From Chloroflexota bacterium (GTDB lineage Bacteria > Chloroflexota > Dehalococcoidia > SM23-28-2 > RBG-16-64-32): a stretch of 64,000 nt of DNA. Both the position numbers and the translations under genes were made by a program. The notes under the pieces are model-generated. The model searched no databases. It saw nothing but the letters and a program-made list of their open reading frames with translations, and was not told the DNA's origin. Positions 42,859-51,497 of the stretch are shown in pieces (position 1 is the first letter of the stretch; every line of letters starts with the position of its first letter). The stretch lies in the NCBI GenBank assembly GCA_029262695.1, contig JAJCYV010000010.1, positions 1-64,000 on the forward strand, written 5' to 3'.

Positions 42859-42991
42859 ACGCTCGATTCTATCGCGCGGGCGAGGGCACAGTCAGTGACC
42901 GGCTTCACGGCGCCGCAACCAGCAGCGCCGCATCGGCTAAACTAGAATCCATGCCAGGCGGACGTGCAAGCAGTAGAGGAAGAGCCAGACG

Positions 42992-43477
42992 ATGCCTTCG
43001 GTGACCGTCTCGATCTCGATCCCGGCGACGCCGGAGAAGGTGTGGGCGGTGGTGTCCGACGTCGCCAACGCGCAGCGCTGGAACAAGGCGTGGAGCCGCA
43101 TTGAGCTGACGACGGCGCTCAGCGAGGGCCGCGGCACGCGGTTTCGCGCCCACGTCGACGATGAGGACGGCGCAGGCCATGCGTTTGAATTCGAGATCAC
43201 GGAATGGCTGGCGCCGGAGCACATCGTCTTCACGCCTATCCGCGACCCGGATGAGGAGCTGTACCAGATCTCGCTGGACTGGCACGCGTTCCGGATCGTG
43301 CCCCTGGACGGCGAGAATAGCCGCGTGGACCTGACGGCGCAGGCGACGACGCGCGGCCTGCGCGGACGGTTCGCGGGCCTGCTGCTCTGGCCGGGGCACC
43401 AGAGGCCGGGCCTGGAGGAGGCGCTGAGCTCGCTGGCGGAGTTGTTCGGCGTCGAGCCAGCCGACGACCCGTCCTGA
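42992..43477 (+). CDS. SRPBCC-family (polyketide cyclase/START-like) protein
   Basis: A 161-residue ligand-binding helix-grip protein. The N-terminus MPSVTVSISIPATPEKVWAVV and DVANAQRWNKAWSRIELT are typical of the polyketide cyclase/dehydrase group, and RVDLTAQATTRGLRGRF is the usual antiparallel strand region. It may bind a small hydrophobic ligand; enzymatic activity is not evident. A ribosome site (AGAGGAAGAG) precedes the ATG. The start lies within a 17-codon upstream reading frame beginning at ATG 42951. The metallopeptidase gene follows with no gap. Confidence 0.82.
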   Translation: MPSVTVSISIPATPEKVWAVVSDVANAQRWNKAWSRIELTTALSEGRGTRFRAHVDDEDGAGHAFEFEITEWLAPEHIVFTPIRDPDEELYQISLDWHAFRIVPLDGENSRVDLTAQATTRGLRGRFAGLLLWPGHQRPGLEEALSSLAELFGVEPADDPS

Positions 43478-43478
43478 G

Positions 43479-45401
43479 ATGCGCGTAACGTCAGCCTGCC
43501 TGCTGGCGCTGGCGGCTCTGCTGTTCCTCGGGAGCGGCGAGAGAGCGCGCGCGGACGATCTGGCGGAGATCACTTCAAGCGTCAACTACGAGGTGCGCGC
43601 CGAAGAGGACGACGTTCTCGTGACGTGGGACGTCTCGTTCACGAACAACGATCCGGACTTCTTCATCTTCGCCCTGCCCGTGCCGGTGCTGGCCGGCGCG
43701 ACTGACGTCACCGCTTCCTCCGCCGCCGGAGCGCCGCTCTCCACGAGCGCCGAGCCGACGGAGATCGACCTGATCGACTTCCAGTTCGTCTCGTTCGACC
43801 GCAACGTCTTCTTCGGTGGGGTCTACGACTTCACACTCTCGTACGTCGTGCCTGAGGCGCGCCAGAGCGGGCTGGTTGTGACGCCGTTCTACGTCTTCTT
43901 GCCGCTCCTGGCGTTAGGCGACGAAGCGACCGTGACGACGACTGCTCCCGACTCCTCGCCGTGGCTCTCAACCGTCGAGCCGGTCGACTGCGAAAGAGCA
44001 GACGACGCACTTGCCTGCTCCGGCTCAGAGGGTGTTTATTTCGCCGGCAATCTGGAGGTGAGGCAGCCGAACGCAACGCAGACCGACAGCTTCGACCTCT
44101 CGATCGGCGGCAACGAGGTCACGGCGTCGATCGAGTACTTCCAGGGCGAGGACGCCGCCGCCGCGCATCAGCGGGAAGTGATCGAAGCGACGCTGCCCTT
44201 GATCGCCGATGTTTACGGGTTTCCGTATCCGGGCGCGCCCAGCATCGCGATCGTACACAGCGGACGGCAGTCCGTCCTTGGATACGAGGGTCTGGCCGAG
44301 TGCACGTCTGGACTCTGCGAGATCCTGATCTCGCCGGGGGCGCGCGACTATACGCTCGTGCACGAACTGGCGCACGTGTGGTCCGGCGTTTTCGCGGCGC
44401 GCTGGCTCAGCGAAGGGTTTGCGGACTGGGTGACGACGCAGGTTGTGGACCGGGCGCCGGAGGGACTTCTCACAGGCGACCTGACGCCGACGTCGCCCGC
44501 CGCTGTGCCGCTGCAGCTCGACGAATGGGGAGATGCGGGACCCTTGATAGGCGCTCCCCCGGAGCAGCTCGCGACGGCGCTTGCGGGGTACGACTACTCG
44601 CTGCGGTTCTTGCGGACGCTGGCGGATGAAGTGGGCGCGGAGACGCTGCGGGAGGTTAACCGGACGCTGGCAGAGAGCGGCGAACCAGCCGACAGCCGGC
44701 GCTACATGGACGTGCTGGAGGACGTGAGCGGCCGTGACGTCGACTCGCTGTTCTTGGTCTGGGTCTTCTCGGAGTCGTCGCGGCCGCTGGTTGAGGAGCG
44801 GAGGGAGGCCCGCGACCGCTTCGCGGAGATCGAGTCACGGCTGATCGACGAAGGCGTGTCGGAAGAGTCCCTCGATGCGGCGTGGGAAGCGATCCTCGAC
44901 TGGCGGTTCGCCGGAGCGCGGAGCGAGATGGATGCGGTGGAAGCAAACATCGGCCGCGCGCTTGAGCTTCAGGACGAGCTGCGCGGCCTCAAGGACGACG
45001 CCGATGCGCTGGGGCTGGCGGTGCCGGAGTCGATCGCCGCAGCGATCAGCAGCTGGGATTTCGACGGGGCGGACGATCTGATCGAATCCGCGCGTGAGGC
45101 GATGGGCGCGTACGGTGTGGCGCGGGAGCGTCTGGACGAGCCGCGAAACCTGTGGCAGCGGTTCGGGCTGCTGGGCGACGACCCGGAGGGCGAGTTGGCG
45201 AAGGCGCGCGATGCCTTCGAGGAGGGCCGCTTCGGGCGCTCGCAAGACCGCTCAGCGGCGGCTATCGACATAGTCGACGACGCGTCGCGCTCGGCGATGC
45301 TGCGTTTGCTGGTGGTTGCCGGGATCTTCTCCGCGCTCGCGGTCGCGATCGGAGCGGCGTACTGGACCGCGATGCTGCAGCGGCGGCGGGCCGAGCCCTA
45401 G
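43479..45401 (+). CDS. Membrane-anchored metallopeptidase-like protein
   Basis: A 640-residue exported protein. A signal peptide spans about 1-25. A beta-rich N-terminal part (about 27-215) precedes a gluzincin-like active site with His295, Glu296 and His299 in VHELAHVW and Glu312 in WLSEGFADW. Residues about 430-600 are helical and probably coiled (RDRFAEIESRLIDEG, ELQDELRGLKDDA). The C-terminus has one hydrophobic helix (about 605-632). It starts one base after the SRPBCC stop codon, so both are cotranslated. Substrate unknown; it is a second protein of this type, besides the one at 31568, but differs in architecture. Confidence 0.83.
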   Translation: MRVTSACLLALAALLFLGSGERARADDLAEITSSVNYEVRAEEDDVLVTWDVSFTNNDPDFFIFALPVPVLAGATDVTASSAAGAPLSTSAEPTEIDLIDFQFVSFDRNVFFGGVYDFTLSYVVPEARQSGLVVTPFYVFLPLLALGDEATVTTTAPDSSPWLSTVEPVDCERADDALACSGSEGVYFAGNLEVRQPNATQTDSFDLSIGGNEVTASIEYFQGEDAAAAHQREVIEATLPLIADVYGFPYPGAPSIAIVHSGRQSVLGYEGLAECTSGLCEILISPGARDYTLVHELAHVWSGVFAARWLSEGFADWVTTQVVDRAPEGLLTGDLTPTSPAAVPLQLDEWGDAGPLIGAPPEQLATALAGYDYSLRFLRTLADEVGAETLREVNRTLAESGEPADSRRYMDVLEDVSGRDVDSLFLVWVFSESSRPLVEERREARDRFAEIESRLIDEGVSEESLDAAWEAILDWRFAGARSEMDAVEANIGRALELQDELRGLKDDADALGLAVPESIAAAISSWDFDGADDLIESAREAMGAYGVARERLDEPRNLWQRFGLLGDDPEGELAKARDAFEEGRFGRSQDRSAAAIDIVDDASRSAMLRLLVVAGIFSALAVAIGAAYWTAMLQRRRAEP

Positions 45402-45416
45402 CCCCGTCGGGGCTAG
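45398..45416. terminator. Bidirectional hairpin containing both stop codons
   Basis: CTAGCCCC (45398-45405) and GGGGCTAG (45409-45416) form an 8-bp stem with a 3-nt loop. The stop codon of the plus-strand peptidase (45399-45401) and that of the minus-strand coiled-coil gene (45413-45415) both lie in the arms. No U-tract is seen. Confidence 0.65.
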
Positions 45417-45943
45417 TCCTTAGGGCGTTCGGCGGAGCGGATCTCAAGCGCGTCGACGCCGCGGCGAACGGTGGTGAGAAAGCCCTCCAGTTCGCCCTCG
45501 AGCTTGCGCAGAGTCTGCAGGGCGTAGACGTCTGACTCGCGCATCTGCTCGTGGCTGGTCTGCTGGGCCTCGTCGAGCCGGGCGCGGGCCTGCTCTTCAG
45601 AGCTACGGCCGAGTTCGGTGGCCCGGCTCTGCGCCTCGGCGACGAGTTCGGCGGCGCGCTCGTGGGCGGCTTTCACGACCTCGGTCTCGGCGAGACGGGC
45701 CTCCAGTTGCTCTCTGGCGTGGGCGAGGAGCTGCTCCGCCTCATCCCTGGCCTCGCGCAGGAGCTGGTCGCGCCGCTCGACGACTTCGCGCGCGTCGTAG
45801 ACTTCGCGCGGGACGGCGACGCGCATGCGGTCGACGATGTCGGCGAGCTTGCCGCGATTGACGACGACGCCGCCACCGACCGGCAGCTTGCGCGCTTCGC
45901 TGAGAAGCTCTTCCAGGCGATCGATGAGGTGGAGTATGTCCAA
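45413..45943 (-). CDS. Coiled-coil protein (ATP synthase b/V-type H subunit-like)
   Basis: A 176-residue soluble protein, almost entirely alpha-helical from about residue 55 onward. Long runs of Glu, Ala and Arg with heptad spacing (ARDEAEQLLAHAREQLEA; HERAAELVAEAQSRATELG) predict a coiled coil. The first 50 residues (IDRLEELLSEARKL; KLADIVDRMRVAVPREVYDARE) resemble the N-terminus of DivIVA-like proteins of Chloroflexota and Actinomycetota. A scaffold or cell-division role is possible but unproved. It follows coaD by 9 bp. Confidence 0.75.
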   Translation of the reverse strand: MDILHLIDRLEELLSEARKLPVGGGVVVNRGKLADIVDRMRVAVPREVYDAREVVERRDQLLREARDEAEQLLAHAREQLEARLAETEVVKAAHERAAELVAEAQSRATELGRSSEEQARARLDEAQQTSHEQMRESDVYALQTLRKLEGELEGFLTTVRRGVDALEIRSAERPKD

Positions 45944-45952
45944 GAGACGCCT

Positions 45953-46432
45953 CTAGTGCTTGAACTTCTTATCGAGCATGCCAACGACTTGCGCGGGAAC
46001 GAGTTCGCCAACGTCGTAGCCCAGGCTGGCAACCTCGCGGATGCGATGGCCGCTGATGTGGAGGTGTTCGAGGCTGGCCATCAGGTAGACGGACTCGATC
46101 TCCGGGGCCATCGTCTTGTTCATGAGCGCCATATCCAGTTCCGCCTCGAAGTCCGTGACGGCGCGAATGCCCCGCACGAGGACGCTGGCCTCTTCCGTAC
46201 GCGCGAAGTCGACGACGAGGCCTTTGAACGCCTTCACGGTGACGTTGGGCAGGTGCTTGACGGCGTCGCTGAACATTGAGACGCGCTCTGAGGTGGAGAA
46301 GAGGCAGGCCTTGGGCGCGAGGTCATAGACGGCGACAACAACGTTCGCGAAGAGGCTGGCTGCGCGCTGCGTGATGTCGACGTGGCCGTTAGTAACCGGG
46401 TCGAACCTGCCGGGGTAGAGTGCGGTCGCCAA
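45953..46432 (-). CDS. coaD: Phosphopantetheine adenylyltransferase
   Basis: A 159-residue nucleotidyltransferase that makes dephospho-CoA from 4'-phosphopantetheine and ATP. The nucleotide motif YPGRFDPVTNGHVDI lies at 6-20, RGIRAVTDFEAELDMALMN at about 88-106, and the ISGHRIREVASLG loop (SSxxIR-type) at about 126-138. Length is standard. It lies 15 bp downstream of rsmD, a common pairing in bacteria. Confidence 0.97.
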   Translation of the reverse strand: MATALYPGRFDPVTNGHVDITQRAASLFANVVVAVYDLAPKACLFSTSERVSMFSDAVKHLPNVTVKAFKGLVVDFARTEEASVLVRGIRAVTDFEAELDMALMNKTMAPEIESVYLMASLEHLHISGHRIREVASLGYDVGELVPAQVVGMLDKKFKH

Positions 46433-46447
46433 GCCGTTACCTCCTCG

Positions 46448-47014
46448 TCAATCGGGCCGGTAGATAGAGACTGAACTGTCGCCGTGACGCAATGAGCGTA
46501 CCAGCGAAAACGCGCCGATGGCAGCGGCTGCCTCTGCGCGCGTGCTGTGTTCGAAGGCGATCGTGCCGTAATCGCCGTCGATGGCGCCAGATTCTGCGAG
46601 GCGCTCCAGGAGCGCCACGGCTGCGGAGCCGGCGTAGGGTGGGTCAGCAAGAACCAGCGTGAAGGGTCCGGTGAGGCGGGCGAGCGCGCGTTCGGCAGGC
46701 GCGACGGTGAGTTCGGCGGCATCGCTGAAGCCGGTCGCGGCGAGGTTTTCGCGGATGATGGCGGCCATGGCGCGGTCTTTTTCGACGAAGTGGCACGATT
46801 CGCCGCCGCGGCTCAGCGCTTCGATGCCCAGCGCCCCCGTGCCGGCGTAGAGATCGAGGGTGCGGGTGAAGTCCGCCCCGAGCGCGGAGAGCGCGTCGAA
46901 GAGGGCGCCGCGAACGAGGTCGGAGCTAGGCCGTACGGCTGAGGCGCCGCCGCGCGGGCGGCCCGGCGGGCCTTTGAGCTGCCTGCCGCGGGCGCTACCG
47001 GCGATCACGCGCAC
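46448..47014 (-). CDS. rsmD: 16S rRNA (guanine(966)-N2)-methyltransferase RsmD
   Basis: A 188-residue methyltransferase that modifies G966 in 16S rRNA. The N-terminal MRVIAGSARGRQLKGPPG (first residue from GTG at 47014) is the family signature, with RPSSDLVRGALFDAL, the SAM motif LDLYAGTGALGIEALSRG and the catalytic ADPPYA. The GTG start gives this N-terminus; longer readings into the upstream GH18 gene are not plausible. It lies 10 bp downstream of the GH18 gene and 15 bp upstream of coaD. Confidence 0.94.
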   Translation of the reverse strand: MRVIAGSARGRQLKGPPGRPRGGASAVRPSSDLVRGALFDALSALGADFTRTLDLYAGTGALGIEALSRGGESCHFVEKDRAMAAIIRENLAATGFSDAAELTVAPAERALARLTGPFTLVLADPPYAGSAAVALLERLAESGAIDGDYGTIAFEHSTRAEAAAAIGAFSLVRSLRHGDSSVSIYRPD

Positions 47015-47024
47015 CTCCCATGCC

Positions 47025-49280
47025 TCACTCTTCGAGCACGACGAATATGTTCGCGCCGTCGTCGCCAAAGCCTGTTTCGTCCGACTCCGGGTCTATGACG
47101 GTGCCCCTGACCGTGATCACGTGGGGCGCATCGTCGGCCTTGGGTTCGGTCGGAGCGGCGACGTCATAGAGGCACTGGACCTCGTCGGCGCCGCCGTCCA
47201 GGACGTCGGGGCCGTCCGGGGCGTCGCCGTCGTCCGGCGGTATGACGAGGCCGATGATGCTGCCGCCGCCTTCGCTGGAGCAGATGATGCCCGGGCCGTG
47301 GAAGAAGTCCTCGAAGTCGGTGATCGTCACGGGGACGTCGAAGTCGTTGTCGAACGTGATCAGGTAGGTGACGGTCGATCCCGGTGTCACGATCTCGTCG
47401 TTGCTGAAGGTGCCGTTGTCGTCGTTGCCGTCGGCCAGTACGCCTACTTCGATGCGCTGGTCGCTGGGGGCGTCCGTCTCGGTGGGTTCGGGCGTCGCGG
47501 TCTCGGACGGTTCCGGCGTTTCGGGGGCGAACGTCTCAAGCGGGGAGGGCTCCGGCTCATCGGTCTCGTTGACGAAGACGAATATCTCCTGCCCGAAGCG
47601 GCGATCGCCGTCGCTGACGACGAGGACGATGGCGTAAGTGCCTGCGGAAGGGGCGATCCACGTCGCGCTGGTGCCGGCGCCGGCGCCGAGGTCGCCACCG
47701 TCGGGCGCCTGCCAGATCGGCAGCAGCATCGTCTCGCTGGGCCGGCGCAGCGAGACGGTTGAGGTGATCACGAGTTCGTTGACGCGACCCCAGACGTTGG
47801 CGACGTCCGACTCTGCGGAAGCATCGGAGACGGCGACGCCGCCGAGGCCGTAGGCCTGTACGAGTTCGAGCTTGAAGCCGACGCTGTATGAGTTTTCGAT
47901 GTAGATGCGACGGCGATCAGTGCCGCCGGTGGTGAAGGTAACGGCCGCCGCTTCGTTGGCCCAGGCCATGGGCGACGCGCCTTCGGCCTCGGCCAGGCTC
48001 TCGGCGACGAGGCGGACCGTGGCGCCGGGGATGATGTCGTCGGGGTTGTCCGGCTCTCGCACGGCGGCGGCTGAGGCCAGCACCATCGCGTTCTGGTAGC
48101 CGATGGCGCGTGCCACGTTGCCTGTCTCGATGCTGAACGGGTTGACGACGAGGAGGATCTTCCGCGGCGCCACGTTCTGCGTGAGGCGCGCGATGCTGTC
48201 CGGCATGTTGTCCCAGTAGGAGACGGGGTCGGCGATGGGCAGCACCTTGATGTAGTCTACGAGTTCGCCCAGCCGTTCCCAGTCGTAGGCGGAGCGTTGA
48301 TCGCCGGGCGGCGGCAGCGTCAGGCTGAGGCGGTGGCCGCTCTGGCCGAAGGCGTCCGCGAGGGCGCTGACGAAGGCGGTGAATTCGCCGCCGAGGTTGG
48401 CGTCGACCGCCGAGTATTCAAGGTCGATGCCGTCGAAGCCGCCGTTCTCCACGAGCGTCGCGATCTGCTGCACGTGTGAGGCGCGCAGACTTTCGTCAGC
48501 GAGGATGTCGTCGACGACGGCCGCGGTGTCGGTGCTGCTGCCGACGATCGTCGGGACGTGCTGGACGCTGCCGCTGGTATCGACCGTGGTCGCGCTGCCG
48601 AGGACTGAGCCGTCGGAGGCAGGGCTGAAGTCCCGCGGGCTGACGATATTGGGGCGGGCGTCGTCGTGAAGCGAGGCGCCGGCCGGTAGCGAGGCGGAGA
48701 CGGTATAGGTCTGGGCGAGTACCTGGAGGACGGCGAGGTTCCGTGGCACGGCGGAGAAGCTGCCGCAGGAGACGAGGCCGCTGCCTGTTGTGGAGCTGGA
48801 GCCGAGGCAACCCTGGGAGGCGAACTCCTGCGACGGCATCACTTGCGACTCCGCGATCCGTTGCCAGCGGCCGTCCAGGTGGCTGTAGAAGCCGAGGACG
48901 GCGTCACCGGAGACGCTGATTGTGAGCGGCAGAGCGATCGTCACCGGAATCGCTTCCTCAGTGTCGAATTCGATGTAGGCGCTGGCCGCGGCAAGGCCCG
49001 GTGGCAGACCCGGTATGGCAGTAAGGCGGCCGCTGACGCCATCGGCGACCTGTATGGTCTGGCCGCCGCCGTTATCGCTGCCGCCGCCGAGGACTGAGGA
49101 GAAGACGAAGACGAGGATGATGACGATGGCGAGGAAGGCGATCGTGCCGCCGATGATGATCGGGGCTGGATCGCGCTCCGGGCGTTGTTTCAGGAGGCGC
49201 TCAAACGGGCCTTCGGGCCGCGGCAGATCGCGGCGCGGGGGCCGACGAGGCGGCTCATCGCGGGGGGGCTTATCACGCAT
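47025..49280 (-). CDS. Membrane-anchored GH18-like glycoside hydrolase with Pro/Thr linker
   Basis: A 751-residue protein. The first 38 residues are basic and Pro-rich and are followed by a TM helix (about 40-65), so the bulk is outside. A beta region leads to a GH18 TIM-barrel domain (about 235-500). The catalytic motif is NGGFDGIDLEYSAVD near 305, where Asp-x-Asp-x-Glu residues of the family are present. After the barrel come an Ig-like region with WIAPSAGTYAIVLVVSDGD, a Thr/Pro/Glu linker, and a C-terminal domain of about 140 residues. It probably degrades or remodels a GlcNAc-containing polymer. It heads the rsmD-coaD operon. Confidence 0.83.
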   Translation of the reverse strand: MRDKPPRDEPPRRPPRRDLPRPEGPFERLLKQRPERDPAPIIIGGTIAFLAIVIILVFVFSSVLGGGSDNGGGQTIQVADGVSGRLTAIPGLPPGLAAASAYIEFDTEEAIPVTIALPLTISVSGDAVLGFYSHLDGRWQRIAESQVMPSQEFASQGCLGSSSTTGSGLVSCGSFSAVPRNLAVLQVLAQTYTVSASLPAGASLHDDARPNIVSPRDFSPASDGSVLGSATTVDTSGSVQHVPTIVGSSTDTAAVVDDILADESLRASHVQQIATLVENGGFDGIDLEYSAVDANLGGEFTAFVSALADAFGQSGHRLSLTLPPPGDQRSAYDWERLGELVDYIKVLPIADPVSYWDNMPDSIARLTQNVAPRKILLVVNPFSIETGNVARAIGYQNAMVLASAAAVREPDNPDDIIPGATVRLVAESLAEAEGASPMAWANEAAAVTFTTGGTDRRRIYIENSYSVGFKLELVQAYGLGGVAVSDASAESDVANVWGRVNELVITSTVSLRRPSETMLLPIWQAPDGGDLGAGAGTSATWIAPSAGTYAIVLVVSDGDRRFGQEIFVFVNETDEPEPSPLETFAPETPEPSETATPEPTETDAPSDQRIEVGVLADGNDDNGTFSNDEIVTPGSTVTYLITFDNDFDVPVTITDFEDFFHGPGIICSSEGGGSIIGLVIPPDDGDAPDGPDVLDGGADEVQCLYDVAAPTEPKADDAPHVITVRGTVIDPESDETGFGDDGANIFVVLEE

Positions 49281-49402
49281 TCGTAGTAGGGGTCGCTACT
49301 TCTGAACTAGATACGGCAGTGGGGCGCGCAGAAACGCCATATCGGAAGTTAGCGGTAGTGTAACACAGCGCCTGCGGAGGAAAAACAACGCCACGGGACG
49401 GC

Positions 49403-49431
49403 TTTACAGCGACCGCCAGCTTACCTATAAT
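49403..49431 (+). promoter_or_regulatory. Promoter of the greA paralogue
   Basis: TTTACA (49403-49408) and TATAAT (49426-49431) are separated by 17 bp. This is the best consensus promoter on the plus strand in the window. The leader is about 57 nt. Confidence 0.8.
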
Positions 49432-49494
49432 TCCCCTACACCATTGAACGACTGTGGGCGTCGCCTGCAGTCTATTTTTTACGGCAGGTTGGAT

Positions 49495-49962
49495 ATGACG
49501 ATCAAAGAAGTGCCCGTTACAAAAGATGGCCTGGCGAAGATCGAAAAGGAGCTGGACGAGCTCGTGAACATTCGCCGGCCGGAGCTGGCGCAGCGGATTC
49601 ACGACTCCAAGGAGCTGGTCGGCCCGCAGAACACGCCCGAGTATGAGGACGCCCGCGCCGAGCAGGCGTTCATTGAGGGCCGCATCATGGAGCTTGAGGA
49701 CATGATCGAGAACGCCGTGATCATCGAGGAGACACACGACCACCAGAAGGTTTCGCTGGGCTCTAAGGTCAAGGTCAAGAACCAGGATGGAAAGACGGTC
49801 ATCTACACGATCGTCGGCGTGGCGGAGACGGACCCGAAGGCGGGCAAGATCAGCAACGAATCGCCGGTGGGCGGGGCGCTGCTGGGCCGCACCGTGGGCG
49901 AGGAGTTTGAGGTCGAGGCGCCGGCCGGCACGCTGACCTGGAAGATCGTGGCCGTCGACTAG
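49495..49962 (+). CDS. GreA-family transcription factor with altered coiled-coil tip
   Basis: A 155-residue protein of normal GreA length. The coiled coil spans about 8-75 and the FKBP-like domain about 85-155, with the signature KAGKISNESPVGGALLG. At the tip, where E. coli GreA has Asp41 and Glu44 (GDLxEN), this protein reads LVGPQN, with Val42 and Gln45, plus one extra residue before PEYEDARAEQ. It therefore probably does not stimulate RNA cleavage in the usual way. It may compete with the intact fusion GreA at 11433 for the RNA polymerase channel. The ATG at 49495 is about 63 bp downstream of a strong promoter. Confidence 0.88.
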   Translation: MTIKEVPVTKDGLAKIEKELDELVNIRRPELAQRIHDSKELVGPQNTPEYEDARAEQAFIEGRIMELEDMIENAVIIEETHDHQKVSLGSKVKVKNQDGKTVIYTIVGVAETDPKAGKISNESPVGGALLGRTVGEEFEVEAPAGTLTWKIVAVD

Positions 49963-49990
49963 CGATACGCCTGACCTAAGGCTAGAATCA

Positions 49991-50024
49991 GGCGGGGCCT
50001 CGCAAGGGCCCCGCCGATCTTTTT
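49991..50024 (+). terminator. Terminator between greA and lysS
   Basis: GGCGGGGCC (49991-49999) pairs with GGCCCCGCC (50007-50015) across a 7-nt loop and is followed by GATCTTTTT. It overlaps the region just before the lysS ribosome site (GGAG, 50025-50028), so it could also act as an attenuator. Confidence 0.85.
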
Positions 50025-50033
50025 GGAGCACCA

Positions 50034-51497
50034 ATGTCTGAAGACGAGCTGATCGCGCTGCGCAAGGAGAAGTTGGAGCGCCTGCGTGCGCGCGGGATCG
50101 ACCCCTATCCGCACCGTTTTTCTCCATCGCACACTGCGGCGGAAGCGGCCGCACTGACGCCCGAAGACGGCACGGGGCCCGAGGCCACCGTTGCCGGACG
50201 GGTGACGGCGATGCGCGATATGGGCAAGGCGATGTTCATCGACGTACGAGATGGCAGCGGACGGATCCAGGCCTACTTCAAGCAGGGCAAGATCAGCGAG
50301 GACGCCTTTGCCGTGCTCAAGGAGATCGACCTTGGCGACTTCGTTGGCGTCAGCGGGCCGCTGTTCCGGACGAGGACGAAGGAGGCGACGGTCGAGGCGC
50401 ACGAGCTGACGGTGCTGGCGAAGGCGCTGCGGCCCCCGCCGGAGAAGTACCACGGCCTGCAGGACGTGGAGTCCCGGTATCGCCACCGATATCTCGACCT
50501 GATGGCGAACGACGAGGCGCGCCGCCTTTTTGAGCTGCGTTCTAAGGCGGTCTCGGCCGTGCGCCGTTACCTGGACGATCAGGGCTACCTGGAGGTCGAG
50601 ACGCCGATCCTGCAGGGCACGGCCGGCGGCGCGGCGGCGCGCCCGTTCACGACGCACCACAACGCGCTGGACCGCGACTTCTTCCTGCGCGTCTCGCTGG
50701 AGCTGCACCTGAAGCGGCTGGTCATCGGCGGTTTCGACCGCGTGTACGAGATGGGCCGCATCTTTCGCAACGAGGGCGTCTCCACGAAGTACAACCCCGA
50801 GTTCACGATGATCGAGCTTTACGAGGCGTACGCCGACTACAACCGGATGATGGAGCTCCTTGAAGGGCTGGTTGCCACCATCGCCCGCGACGTCCTCGGC
50901 TCGACGAAGGTGCAGGCCGGCGACGAAACGATCGACCTTTCGCCGCCGTGGCCGCGCATCCCACTGCGGGAGGCGATCCGCGAGCGCTGCGGCGTCGACT
51001 TCATGGCGCACGACGATGTCGAGTCGCTGCGCGAGGCGACGGCCGGCACGGGCGTACACGTCGAGCCCGTGTGGGGCCGCGGCAAGCTGATCGACGAGCT
51101 GCTGACGGCGCACGTTGAGCCACACTTGCAGCAACCGACGTTCATGACCGACTTCCCCGTCGAGCTATCGCCTCTGGCCAAGCGCAAGGTGGACGAGCCC
51201 GGCCTGGTGGAGCGGTTCGAGACGTTCATCTTCGGACGCGAGGTGGCAAACGCTTTCACGGAGCTGAACGATCCGATCGACCAGCGGGAGCGCTTCGAGG
51301 AGCAGGCGAGGCTGCGCGCGGCCGGCGACGACGAAGCAGAGGTGGCGGACGAAGATTTCCTGGTGGCGCTGGAGCACGGCATGCCGCCGACGGGCGGGAT
51401 GGGGATCGGCATCGACCGGCTGCTGATGGGGATCACGGGTGTCGCCTCGATCCGCGAGGTGATCCTGTTCCCGGCGCTTCGTGAGCGCGCCGAGTGA
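50034..51497 (+). CDS. lysS: Lysyl-tRNA synthetase, class II
   Basis: A 487-residue class II aminoacyl-tRNA synthetase that charges tRNA-Lys. The OB-fold anticodon-binding domain (about 55-145) has VAGRVTAMRDMGKAMFIDVRD. Class II motif 1 is in YLEVETPILQGTAGGAAARPF, motif 2 in FDRVYEMGRIFRNEGVSTKYNPEFT (quoted separately here: VYEMGRIFRNEG), and motif 3 in GMGIGIDRLLMG near the C-terminus. Length is standard. It is coupled to the downstream HAD gene by a 4-bp GTGA overlap. Confidence 0.97.
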   Translation: MSEDELIALRKEKLERLRARGIDPYPHRFSPSHTAAEAAALTPEDGTGPEATVAGRVTAMRDMGKAMFIDVRDGSGRIQAYFKQGKISEDAFAVLKEIDLGDFVGVSGPLFRTRTKEATVEAHELTVLAKALRPPPEKYHGLQDVESRYRHRYLDLMANDEARRLFELRSKAVSAVRRYLDDQGYLEVETPILQGTAGGAAARPFTTHHNALDRDFFLRVSLELHLKRLVIGGFDRVYEMGRIFRNEGVSTKYNPEFTMIELYEAYADYNRMMELLEGLVATIARDVLGSTKVQAGDETIDLSPPWPRIPLREAIRERCGVDFMAHDDVESLREATAGTGVHVEPVWGRGKLIDELLTAHVEPHLQQPTFMTDFPVELSPLAKRKVDEPGLVERFETFIFGREVANAFTELNDPIDQRERFEEQARLRAAGDDEAEVADEDFLVALEHGMPPTGGMGIGIDRLLMGITGVASIREVILFPALRERAE

